IMG/VR virus record: IMGVR_UViG_3300003322_000341
Location: 1 to 20,824 of that record
Origin: a virus
Length of the DNA stretch: 20,824 nucleotides
Strand: one strand, 5' to 3'
Shown one piece after another: positions 8,581 to 14,338 of this stretch. The stretch's first letter is position 1. Each line of letters opens with the position of its first letter. Position numbers and translations under genes: made by a program. The notes below the pieces were generated by a model. That model made no database searches and had not been told where the DNA came from. It saw nothing but the letters and a program-made list of their open reading frames with translations.

Positions 8581-8928
8581 TCAGTCCGACACGCGGTCAG
8601 GACTTGGGTTCTCGTCAAACCGGACTGCCTTGATCGTCTCGGCGCCGGTGAGCATCGCCTTCATGATCCGATGCCGGCCGTCCATCAGCTCGCCGTCCTC
8701 GTCCAGAATGATCGGGCAGTCGAGGTCGGCGTCGTTCACCGCCTTCATGTGCATGACCATCTCGCGCAGCGTCAGCTTCTCGTAGGAATAGGCGATGCAC
8801 AGGTGGTCGAGCGGAACATCCATCACCGGCAGATTCCGGCTCAGCTCGAACAGCCGCGGCACAGACCAGGTGTGGCGGCCGAGCGTACCGGCCTGGTCCT
8901 TGGGGTCGATCCAGGGTTTGATTTTCAT
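8581..8928 (-). CDS. ParB/sulfiredoxin-fold-like protein
   Basis: 115 aa from ATG 8928, which overlaps the stop of the preceding small gene (ATGA); a GTG at 8943 would add five residues. The C-terminal half has the ParB-N signature: CPIILDEDGELMDGRHRIMKA (about 71-91), a strand, an acidic turn and the GRHR box that binds nucleotide in ParB-type CTPases and related proteins. The N-terminal half contains an HLCIAYSYEKLTLREMVMHM helix. Stand-alone domains of this size are common in phages and toxin or modification clusters. The reaction here is unknown: nucleotide-dependent DNA binding or a nuclease-like role are both possible. It lies just upstream of the terminase genes, 27 bases from the small subunit. 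Confidence 0.65.
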   Translation of the reverse strand: MKIKPWIDPKDQAGTLGRHTWSVPRLFELSRNLPVMDVPLDHLCIAYSYEKLTLREMVMHMKAVNDADLDCPIILDEDGELMDGRHRIMKAMLTGAETIKAVRFDENPSPDRVSD

Positions 8929-9065
8929 AGCGGGTCGTCCCACATCAGCCGCGCAACTCGCGCGATTTCTCGCGGCTCCAGCAGCATCGACGGACAGAAG
9001 ACGATGGCAATCAGCAGCGAGAACGGGAGGATGGCGCGACAGGCGCCGACTGCAAAGCCCCTCAG
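8925..9065 (-). CDS. Possible 46-aa single-span membrane peptide (non-standard start)
   Basis: Downstream of the 69-aa gene the frame ending at 8925 encodes a convincing hydrophobic segment (AILPFSLLIAIVFC) flanked by Arg/Cys, then a charged tail (EPREIARVARLMWDDPL). Its stop overlaps the next ATG in the ATGA manner used throughout this operon, which supports coding. The frame has no ATG or GTG in the right place. The nearest option is a CTG at 9065 that overlaps the upstream TGA by two bases (CTGA). The only upstream ATG (9278) would force a 117-aa protein lying antiphase over the whole 69-aa gene. The role is unknown; the start is a guess. Confidence 0.35.
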   Translation of the reverse strand: MRGFAVGACRAILPFSLLIAIVFCPSMLLEPREIARVARLMWDDPL

Positions 9066-9271
9066 GAATGCGCGTGCGTGGGCACCCAGGCCCGCAGCGT
9101 CTCCAGCATTGCCACCTGCTCCGGAGTCAGGCTCGGGACCTGCGGACGCGGCCTGGCCATCGCCAGCCACTGCCAGTACGCGCTTGGCCCGGTGATCCCG
9201 AAGCCACTCACGCCATCGCCGTCGCAGCGATAGAAGCCGTTCCAGGGCGTGATGCGGGGTTTGGCGGGCAC
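9062..9271 (-). CDS. Hypothetical 69-aa protein
   Basis: GTG start at 9271, three codons after the stop of the HNH gene and in the same frame. The protein is Trp/Tyr/Pro-rich: WNGFYRCDGDGVSGFGITG, then SAYWQWLAMARP, then a helix LTPEQVAMLETLRAWV. Composition is natural for a small soluble phage protein and unlike the Arg-rich alternative frame. No known family is recognised. There is no good ribosome site, so it probably depends on reinitiation after the HNH gene. Confidence 0.55.
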   Translation of the reverse strand: MPAKPRITPWNGFYRCDGDGVSGFGITGPSAYWQWLAMARPRPQVPSLTPEQVAMLETLRAWVPTHAHS

Positions 9272-9280
9272 GCGGCATTG

Positions 9281-9742
9281 TCACGGTTTCTTGCTCCATG
9301 CGACAACCTTCAGCAGCGTGCCGTCGACCATGAACTGCCAGCCGGGCCAGCCAGAGACGGTCAGGCGGCGGGCGCGCTGCTTGTAGATGGACGGGATCAC
9401 GCTGGGCGTGACGACGTGGACGATGAGCTGCCCTTGCGGCGGCCGGTGGCGCTGGATGGCGGCCGAGATGACTTCGCATCGCACCTCGTGCTTCGTCTTG
9501 CCCGCGGCCTTCTTGGGCCGCACGCGCTCCCACTCGTCGGGGTGCATCGAGCCCTTGCTGGCGTTGCAGGTCAGGCAGGCCCAGCGCAGGTTGCTGCGGC
9601 GGTCCGTGCCGCCGAGCGCGAGCGGCATGTAGTGGTCGAGCGTGCCGCGGCGCTTGCCTGTGGAGACACCGCAGTAGGCGCAGCGACCACCGGCGCCGGC
9701 GTGAACGACGTCGCGCGCGAGGCGCTTCTGCTCGGAATTCAC
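9281..9742 (-). CDS. HNH endonuclease
   Basis: 153 aa. The first half is a zinc-finger HNH domain: C21-x2-C24, the catalytic D36-H37 in TLDHYMPLALGG, N51 in SNLRWACLTCN, second zinc pair C56-x2-C59, then N60. The second half (about 75-153) has no recognised domain and may bind DNA or a partner. GTG 9742 has a strong GAGGAGGT seven bases upstream and overlaps the previous stop (GTGA). HNH proteins next to terminase genes assist genome cutting during packaging in several phages; here five genes separate it from the large terminase, so that role is only plausible. A homing-type nuclease is the alternative. Confidence 0.85.
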   Translation of the reverse strand: MNSEQKRLARDVVHAGAGGRCAYCGVSTGKRRGTLDHYMPLALGGTDRRSNLRWACLTCNASKGSMHPDEWERVRPKKAAGKTKHEVRCEVISAAIQRHRPPQGQLIVHVVTPSVIPSIYKQRARRLTVSGWPGWQFMVDGTLLKVVAWSKKP

Positions 9743-9945
9743 GCCGACACCTCCTCGACCGTGATCTCCCGCAGCTCAGCCTGCAGTGGCACCTGAACGA
9801 TCTGCCCGTCGTCACGCTTCACGAGGACGCCCGGCACCTGCAGAAATGCTCCGCCCATGCGGCTCACCATCTGGCCCCACATGAGCACGTCGCCCTCGAA
9901 TTCGTCGTAGTAGTGGTGCCCTTGGACCATGACCTTGACTCTCAC
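9739..9945 (-). CDS. Hypothetical 68-aa protein
   Basis: Start GTG 9945, overlapping the RusA stop (GTGA), with GGGAGG four bases upstream. The sequence is beta-rich and acidic: VMVQGHHYYDEFEGDVLMWGQ, then VPGVLVKRDDGQIVQVPLQAELREITVEEVSA. No family recognised and no metal or catalytic motif. It sits in a RusA-unknown-HNH overlapping string, so it is made with the DNA-processing enzymes. Confidence 0.65.
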   Translation of the reverse strand: MRVKVMVQGHHYYDEFEGDVLMWGQMVSRMGGAFLQVPGVLVKRDDGQIVQVPLQAELREITVEEVSA

Positions 9946-10394
9946 GCCGCCTCCCCCAGCAGCTCGCCCTGTATCTGCTGCACCGCCATCGGCGTGATCG
10001 TGATGACGACGCGGGCCTCGCCGTCGGGCTCCATGCGCTCGGCGGCGTAGCTGAAGATCCGCTTGTCGTCCTCGAAGGCGACGCCGTTGAGCGCATCGAG
10101 CAGGACCTTCTCGGCATTGGTCAGGTCCATGCACTGCACGGTGTCGTCCCAAGCTGCGCCGTGCTGGCGCTGACGCTTCGCCCAGTCCAGCGGCCGGTGC
10201 GGGTACAGCTGCAGCCTGACCGCGACGCGACCCACGATCGGCCGGCGCACGCCCTGCTCGAACGCGAGGCAGGCCACGGTCTTGATGAACGCCTTCGCCT
10301 CCTTGGTCGGCACGATGCTGATGTGCTTGCCGAGCTTGACGGGCTGCCAGTAGCGGTTGGCGCTGATCGGGTAGGGGAGGGTCAGGCGGATCAC
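9942..10394 (-). CDS. rusA: RusA-family Holliday junction resolvase
   Basis: 150 aa from GTG 10394, which overlaps the upstream stop (GTGA). The N-terminus IRLTLPYPISANRYW is the typical RusA opening (strand plus PxSxNRxW). The catalytic block is MDLTNAEKVLLDALNGVAFEDDKRI: D90, N93, K96, D100 and the D109/D110 pair line up with the RusA pattern DxDNxxKxxxDAL...DD. The second Asp of DxDN is Thr92 here, which is unusual. RusA-type enzymes cut four-way junctions and in phages clear branched DNA before packaging; they act as dimers. The gene lies between replication and packaging genes, as expected. Family assignment is confident; activity is less so because of Thr92. Confidence 0.85.
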   Translation of the reverse strand: MIRLTLPYPISANRYWQPVKLGKHISIVPTKEAKAFIKTVACLAFEQGVRRPIVGRVAVRLQLYPHRPLDWAKRQRQHGAAWDDTVQCMDLTNAEKVLLDALNGVAFEDDKRIFSYAAERMEPDGEARVVITITPMAVQQIQGELLGEAA

Positions 10395-10624
10395 GCGAAC
10401 GCCCTCCACACCGCATAGCCCATGAGCCCCGCAAGCACGATCGCTGCAGCGATCAGCTTGAGCTTGACGGCCACGAAGAATCCGAGGATGAGCAGCACGT
10501 TGGCCGCAGGCGACCAGAGGTTGTGTTGCGGCCGCTGGCTGTCCACGATCTGCTGGGCCTCCCTGCATGCGCAGTTGCGACCCTGGCCGACCTGGCAGTG
10601 AACGCACTTTTCCCGTTTTCCCAT
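10391..10624 (-). CDS. Small Cys-motif membrane protein
   Basis: 77 aa from ATG 10624. The N-terminus has CVHC and NCAC (a possible metal-binding patch). The C-terminal half holds two closely spaced hydrophobic segments (NVLLILGFFVAV and LIAAAIVLAGLMGYAVW), so a hairpin in the inner membrane is likely. Its stop overlaps the RusA start. The frame is open back to an ATG at 10780, five bases after the prim-pol stop, which would give 129 aa. That extension is translated GGGAAA-type repeats (Arg/Lys/Pro/Gly-rich) and looks non-coding, but it cannot be excluded. Function unknown. Confidence 0.55.
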   Translation of the reverse strand: MGKREKCVHCQVGQGRNCACREAQQIVDSQRPQHNLWSPAANVLLILGFFVAVKLKLIAAAIVLAGLMGYAVWRAFA

Positions 10625-10778
10625 TTCCCATTCCCGATTCCCGGGAAAAAGTCTGGTCAACGGGAATTCCCGGGGCTCCCCTCTACTTTTCCCCTTTCCC
10701 CTACGGGGAAAGAGGGAAAAGCGGGAAGCGGGCTTGCCGACCGACGGTAAATCGACCTGTTTTCCCATCAGATTTCCC
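10608..10778. repeat. Cluster of TTCCC/GGGAA motifs, candidate replication or control site
   Basis: About 16 copies of (T)TTCCC or its complement lie in 171 bases. Examples are TTTTCCC at 10608, 10616 and 10760; TTTCCC at 10624, 10695 and 10773; the palindrome TTCCCGGGAA at 10638-10647; and the perfect 12-base palindrome CGGGAATTCCCG at 10661-10672. Both orientations are present, and the composition differs from the flanking genes. It begins just past the end of the prim-pol/helicase gene, so an iteron-like origin bound by that protein or a partner is a natural guess; a regulator-binding site or mRNA element is the alternative. Confidence 0.6.
10686..10721. other. Strong hairpin inside the GGGAA repeat cluster
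   Basis: Left arm CTTTTCCCCTTTCCCC (10686-10701) pairs with the right arm at 10705-10721 over 16 base pairs, with one bulged A at 10713 and a TAC loop. There is no T tract on either strand after the stem, so it is not a standard rho-independent terminator. It may be extruded as a DNA cruciform or act as an RNA stem between the replication gene and the next genes. Confidence 0.7.
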
Positions 10779-10785
10779 ATCTCAC

Positions 10786-12714
10786 TTACTCCTCGGGATT
10801 CGGGCCGCGACCGTTCAAGTGCACGCGGCCCATGACTTCGGTGATGACTGACTGAGCCGCCAACTGCTCGACGGCGCGGTAGATCGGGGATGAGGTGAAA
10901 CCCTGTTCACCCAATGCCTTGACCAAGTCGGACCGCTTCATCGTGCGGTTCGGCGCTTGGGCCAGCGTCGTGATCAGCGCCGTCTGCAGGGCCTGGCCCT
11001 TGACGCGCTTGCTCGGGATCTGTGCCACGGCCGCCCGGCGGTCGGTGGACTCGACCACGCAGGTGGTGATCGGCTTGTTCCACTGCCCGAGCCCCATGTG
11101 CACCACGCGGAACACCGAGACGATCTCTTCGCCGCGGCTGCTGAGATCGCGTTGCTTGGTGATCGTCGCCGTGTGGATCTTGGTGTCGCTCTCGCCGGTG
11201 ACCTCGATTTCTGTGTCCGTCGCCGCCTTCAAGCTGCTGTGCCCGCGGCTGCCCTTCGCCGAGTCCTTGCCGCTGTGGTGAACGAACATGACGTGCGCGC
11301 CGGTGAGCTCGCGCAGCCGGTCGGCGTGCGTGATGACGGCGCCCATGTCCTCGCTGGCGTTCTCGTTGCCACCGCCAAAGGCGCGGGCCAGCGTGTCGAT
11401 CACGATCAGCGCCACCGGCACGCCGTAGCGGGCTGAAACGGCAGTACAGGCATCGGCGAGCCGGGACAGGTCGGCGCGTGCGTCGAGCAGGTTCACCGCC
11501 ACCGGGACGATAGCTAGGGCCGGGTCGGCGCAGTGCAACTGCCGCCAGGCCAGCACGCGCAGCTTGATCGACTCCGCACCCTCACCGGCCACGTACAGCA
11601 CAGCGCCCTGCACCGTGCGCTTGCCAAGCCATTCCCGGCCGGTGCCAACATGGCAACCCATGTCGCAGGCCATGAAGCTCTTGCCGCTGTTGGACTCCCC
11701 GTACATGACCGACAGGCCGCCGCGGGTGATCACGTCCTCGACCAGCTGCTCAATGCGAATGCTGGCCTGCGTGATGTCCTCCGAGAACACCAGCGGCAGG
11801 CCCTGGGCTTCGGATGGGGCGACAGGCGCCGGCCCCGCGTTTTTCCACCCGCTGTCCTGGGCCATCTTGAACACCGTGTTGAGCCCCACGCCGGCCAAGC
11901 CGCGGGGCTTAAAGCTGCGCCAGACCCGGAGTTGGTCCTGGGCGTCGTACTTGCTTGACTGCTGGCTCCAGGCATCCCAGAGCGCGAAGCCGTCGGCGCC
12001 CGGCATCTCGTTGTTGATGGCCTGGCCCACCTGCACCCAGGTCTCGCGGTCGTCGGCGCCGATGTGCTGCAGCGCTTCGTGCACGTCGTGCAGGCGCTGC
12101 GGCGCAATCGGGTTGACCGGCGCCGGCGCGGCCGGCAGTACCGGGGCGGCCCGGCCCATGTCGCGAATCCAGGCCGGCAGGGTCGACGGCACCACGCCGT
12201 CCAGCGGGTCGCTGCTGGTCTCCCAGACGTAGGGCCGCGTGTGCGGCGGCTCGGCCAGCGGTGCGAACGACGGTTCAACAGCGATGTAGCCGTCGGCCTT
12301 CAGGTCCACGCCCGGGCCCAGCTTGCCCGGCAGGTGCTCCACCAGCGCCGCCGCGAACACCCGGTGTTCGCCACCGCCACCGGTGTACGCCAGCACGTCC
12401 GACACGATGGGGCCGTGCTGGGCCTCCAGCCGCTCCATGGTCTCCATGCCGCCGTTGCGGGGGTCGATGTCCACGGCCACCAGGCCGCTGCCCTTCAGCG
12501 CAATGCCGATGTTCGCGGTGGGCTCGCTGGCCCACCAACTGCGGATCTGGTCGGCGTCGGTGGTGGCGTCGTGAAAGCCGTTGCGCACCAGGCGGCCGAG
12601 CGGCTTCTTGGTGCCCGGCGTCAACGGCAGCACGTGCCAGCCCAGCAGCGCATAGCGCAGCGCGTAGTTCAGCGCGCTCCGCGCTTCGTTGAGGTCGTGC
12701 ACGGCGGCGGTCAT
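10786..12714 (-). CDS. Prim-pol / RepA-type helicase fusion replication protein
   Basis: 642 aa from ATG 12714, which overlaps the upstream stop (ATGA). Residues ~10-185 are a bifunctional primase/polymerase domain: GWHVLPLTPGTKKPL, the metal pair in VAVDIDPRNGG (D82, D84) and the His of GGGGEHRVF (H117). Residues ~208-285 match the PriCT helical module (EALQHIGADDRETWVQVG, then LWDAWSQQSSKYD). Residues ~315-560 form a RecA-like hexameric helicase core: Walker A YGESNSGKSF (K345), Walker B VALIVIDTLARAF (D440) and FVHHSGKD (479-484). A C-terminal winged-helix-like part (MKRSDLVKALGEQGFTSSPIYRAVEQL) follows. The protein probably starts and drives phage DNA replication. Nearby: two HTH proteins upstream and the GGGAA cluster downstream. 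Confidence 0.92.
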   Translation of the reverse strand: MTAAVHDLNEARSALNYALRYALLGWHVLPLTPGTKKPLGRLVRNGFHDATTDADQIRSWWASEPTANIGIALKGSGLVAVDIDPRNGGMETMERLEAQHGPIVSDVLAYTGGGGEHRVFAAALVEHLPGKLGPGVDLKADGYIAVEPSFAPLAEPPHTRPYVWETSSDPLDGVVPSTLPAWIRDMGRAAPVLPAAPAPVNPIAPQRLHDVHEALQHIGADDRETWVQVGQAINNEMPGADGFALWDAWSQQSSKYDAQDQLRVWRSFKPRGLAGVGLNTVFKMAQDSGWKNAGPAPVAPSEAQGLPLVFSEDITQASIRIEQLVEDVITRGGLSVMYGESNSGKSFMACDMGCHVGTGREWLGKRTVQGAVLYVAGEGAESIKLRVLAWRQLHCADPALAIVPVAVNLLDARADLSRLADACTAVSARYGVPVALIVIDTLARAFGGGNENASEDMGAVITHADRLRELTGAHVMFVHHSGKDSAKGSRGHSSLKAATDTEIEVTGESDTKIHTATITKQRDLSSRGEEIVSVFRVVHMGLGQWNKPITTCVVESTDRRAAVAQIPSKRVKGQALQTALITTLAQAPNRTMKRSDLVKALGEQGFTSSPIYRAVEQLAAQSVITEVMGRVHLNGRGPNPEE

Positions 12715-12965
12715 GCAGCTTTCAAAGTGGCCTTGAGGTAACGCGCGACCAGATGCAGAGCGCTGCGGACGCCAGCCTTGCGGTTGCAGACCTTCAAGTG
12801 ATCCTTGAGCGTGCACTCGGCAATGCCGAGCTTCCAAGCGGCGAGCTTGCGGCAGCCGTACTCGGCCAAGGCCTCAATGACTTCACGCTCGCGTCGGGTG
12901 AGATTGCCGGGGAAGTACTCGGGGCCCCTGGCGCGCTCGAGACGGATCTGGGTGGATGAGCTCAC
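12711..12965 (-). CDS. LuxR-type HTH protein, copy B
   Basis: 84 aa, GTG 12965 with GGAGGGG just upstream and a GTGA overlap with copy A. It is an isolated GerE/LuxR C-terminal helix-turn-helix: LTRREREVIEALAEYGCRKLA, then AWKLGIAECTLKDHLKVCNRKAGVRSALHLVARY. There is no receiver or ligand domain, so it is a bare DNA-binding unit. It is clearly paralogous to the neighbouring gene (29 of 62 aligned residues identical, counted by hand). Placed between a CII-like gene and the replication gene, it likely regulates phage transcription; target unknown. Confidence 0.85.
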   Translation of the reverse strand: MSSSTQIRLERARGPEYFPGNLTRREREVIEALAEYGCRKLAAWKLGIAECTLKDHLKVCNRKAGVRSALHLVARYLKATLKAA

Positions 12966-13258
12966 GTTCCCCTCCGCAGTTGCTGGTGAAGCTCCCAGGC
13001 GCCCTGCAGCGATGGCTTGCCGCGGCTGGGGTCCTTGGCCTGTGCGTAGCGCGCGATCAAGTGCAAGGTCGTGCGCACGCCGGCTTTGACCCGGGCGCTG
13101 TGCAGGTGGTTCTCGACGGTGCACTTGCGCAAGGACAGGCGTTCTGCGACTTCAACGGGGCAGCCGAGCTCGGCCATCACGTCGACCAGCAGGCGCTCGG
13201 CCGGCGTGAGGTTGGCCGGGAAGTCTTCCGCACGCTTGCGGGCATGCTGAGCACTCAT
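12962..13258 (-). CDS. LuxR-type HTH protein, copy A
   Basis: 98 aa, ATG 13258 overlapping the CII-like stop (ATGA). Core: FPANLTPAERLLVDVMAELG, then CPVEVAERLSLRKCTVENHL and KAGVRTTLHLIARYAQA, the LuxR four-helix pattern. A basic tail (LHQQLRRGT) follows. Like copy B it has only the DNA-binding part. The pair share FPxNLT, AExGC, CT..HL and KAGVR..LHL.ARY, pointing to tandem duplication followed by divergence in the recognition helix. Probable small phage transcription regulator, perhaps acting as a heterodimer with copy B (inference). Confidence 0.85.
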   Translation of the reverse strand: MSAQHARKRAEDFPANLTPAERLLVDVMAELGCPVEVAERLSLRKCTVENHLHSARVKAGVRTTLHLIARYAQAKDPSRGKPSLQGAWELHQQLRRGT

Positions 13259-13620
13259 GTGGCCGCCCTCAGCGACGCCACGAGCTGCGCCAGTTCTGGC
13301 AGCAGGCCCTCGACCTTGGTCAGCATGCGGTGCTTGCGGGCCTCGGGCGTGTCCATGTACTTGGCGGCCAAGTACTCGATCACCGCGGGGGCGTCATTCG
13401 TGCTGGCCAGCCAGGCCTCGAGGTCGTCGAGGTTGAACCGCTGGGTGTCACCCTCGTTGGGGTTGAGCTTGCGAGTCAGCGTGGACGGCGCCAGGTCCAT
13501 GTCCGCGGCTTGCGTCTTCTGGGACTTGGCTACGACGGTGGAGCGGTGCGCGACATAGGCGCGCAGGCTGGAGAAGCGCTCCGGGAGCGACGGCTCCCAG
13601 TTCAAGGTGAGCTGGTTCAT
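13255..13620 (-). CDS. CII-like phage regulatory protein
   Basis: 121 aa from ATG 13620; no strong ribosome site. The middle holds a helix-turn-helix of the type in phage CII/CP76 proteins: VVAKSQKTQAADMDLAPSTLTRK, then LNPNEGDTQRFNLDDLEAWLA. The C-terminal half (VIEYLAAKY to the end) is helical and may tetramerise, as CII does. It is the first gene of the leftward operon and overlaps the next by ATGA. By analogy it would activate genes for lysogeny, but only the fold and position support this. Confidence 0.72.
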   Translation of the reverse strand: MNQLTLNWEPSLPERFSSLRAYVAHRSTVVAKSQKTQAADMDLAPSTLTRKLNPNEGDTQRFNLDDLEAWLASTNDAPAVIEYLAAKYMDTPEARKHRMLTKVEGLLPELAQLVASLRAAT

Positions 13621-13628
13621 CGCACGAC

Positions 13629-13715
13629 ATGGCAAGACGGGTTGCCGTCTGTTGCCATCTCCGGTTTGGACAAAAAAAGGAGAGTCCGGTCATGGCAAAC
13701 ACAACCGGACACTCT
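13629..13715. promoter_or_regulatory. Operator-like repeat array upstream of the CII-like gene
   Basis: Two motif sets are packed here. First, GTTGCC/GGCAAC half-sites: GGCAA at 13631, tandem GTTGCCGTCT and GTTGCCATCT at 13641-13660, and ATGGCAAA at 13692. ATGGCAA (13629-13635) and TTGCCAT (13652-13658) form an inverted repeat. Second, TCCGGT at 13660 and 13685, with its complement ACCGGA at 13704. AGAGTCCGGT (13681-13690) and ACCGGACACTCT (13704-13715) form an imperfect dyad. This fits regulator binding between divergent genes. I cannot place a convincing -35/-10 pair. Confidence 0.55.
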
Positions 13716-13755
13716 GTGAATGAACTGAGGCGCGCCGCAAAAGGCGGCCGCCCTG

Positions 13756-13797
13756 CCTTGGGCTACCCTGGCAACACCCCTGTTACCAAGCCCAAGG
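13756..13797 (+). promoter_or_regulatory. Hairpin covering the ribosome binding site of the 85-aa gene
   Basis: CCTTGGGC (13756-13763) is complementary to GCCCAAGG (13790-13797). Inside it TGGCAACA (13769-13776) pairs with TGTTACCA (13781-13788) with one mismatch around a CCCC loop. The right arm includes AAGG of the AAGGAGG ribosome site (13794-13800) of the gene starting at 13807, so the folded RNA would hide part of it. The inner 20-base dyad also contains GGCAAC/GTTACC half-sites like those at 13629-13698, so it may equally be a DNA operator. Confidence 0.55.
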
Positions 13798-13806
13798 AGG
13801 GCGACC

Positions 13807-14064
13807 ATGGAAGAACTCGACAACGTCAACCACGCGATCAACATCGTCACGATGCGTCACCAGACACTGCTGCGCGCGATGTGCGCGTTGGTGCAAAACC
13901 TGCCCGAAGAAGCCAAGCGAGGGTTTGCTCAAGACACACGTTTTGCAGTGCAAGAACTCCTGCAGGACGCAGCAGACCTTGTGACTGCAGAGATAGACCA
14001 TCTGGTAACGCTGGATACGGCGGCGCTACTGGAGGCCGCCGGCTTCCCGCCTCAGCGAGACTGA
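13807..14064 (+). CDS. Hypothetical 85-aa helical protein, oriented against its neighbours
   Basis: ATG 13807 with a perfect AAGGAGG ribosome site. The protein is almost entirely helical (VNHAINIVTMRHQTLLRAMCALVQ, then a Leu/Ala/Glu-rich second half ending LLEAAGFPPQRD). No family recognised, no membrane segment. It sits on the plus strand between the minus-strand Cro-like and CII-like genes, divergent from the latter and convergent with the former, with only 38 bases to the Cro-like stop. It may be a separately controlled cargo or immunity-region gene. The expression signal is the hairpin-overlapped ribosome site. Confidence 0.75.
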   Translation: MEELDNVNHAINIVTMRHQTLLRAMCALVQNLPEEAKRGFAQDTRFAVQELLQDAADLVTAEIDHLVTLDTAALLEAAGFPPQRD

Positions 14065-14102
14065 GAGCGCGCCGACGCGCGGCGTGGAAGCAGCGCGGCA
14101 TG

Positions 14103-14336
14103 TCAGGCCTCCTGAGGAGCGGGCTCAATGGGAAGGGTGAGTTTTCCTTCCTTCATCGCCTGATATGCGGCCTTGAGCGCAAGGTAGTTCCGCGACAGCA
14201 CATCTTTACTACGACCAGTGAGCACCTTGCTGACGGTTGGCTGCGGGATGCCTGTGACGTCGGCGATCTGCTTCTGCGTGAGGCCTGCCGCTGTGAGGGC
14301 CTCCACGTACTCGCGCGGCTCAAGTTCGTATTCCAT
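14103..14336 (-). CDS. Cro-like HTH regulator
   Basis: 77 aa, ATG 14336. It is a single XRE/Cro-type helix-turn-helix: YVEALTAAGLTQKQIADVTG, then IPQPTVSKVLTGRSKDVLS, followed by a helix and short tail. It is transcribed divergently from the CI-like gene, with only 29 bases between the two start codons and a large inverted repeat in that gap. This is the classic cro position and size. It probably represses the CI promoter and turns down early transcription during lytic growth. Confidence 0.82.
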   Translation of the reverse strand: MEYELEPREYVEALTAAGLTQKQIADVTGIPQPTVSKVLTGRSKDVLSRNYLALKAAYQAMKEGKLTLPIEPAPQEA

Positions 14337-14338
14337 GG

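Noticed and set aside
8925-9815. 296-aa minus-strand frame covering HNH and 69-aa genes
   Set aside because: Arg/His-rich, antiphase to a clear HNH gene; only its last ~46 codons look coding.
10391-10780. 129-aa version of the Cys-motif membrane protein
   Set aside because: The extra 52 residues translate the GGGAA repeat cluster; ATG 10624 gives the natural protein. Not fully excluded.
14072-14086. Short GC dyad between convergent 85-aa and Cro-like genes as bidirectional terminator
   Set aside because: Only about five pairs and no T tract on either strand.
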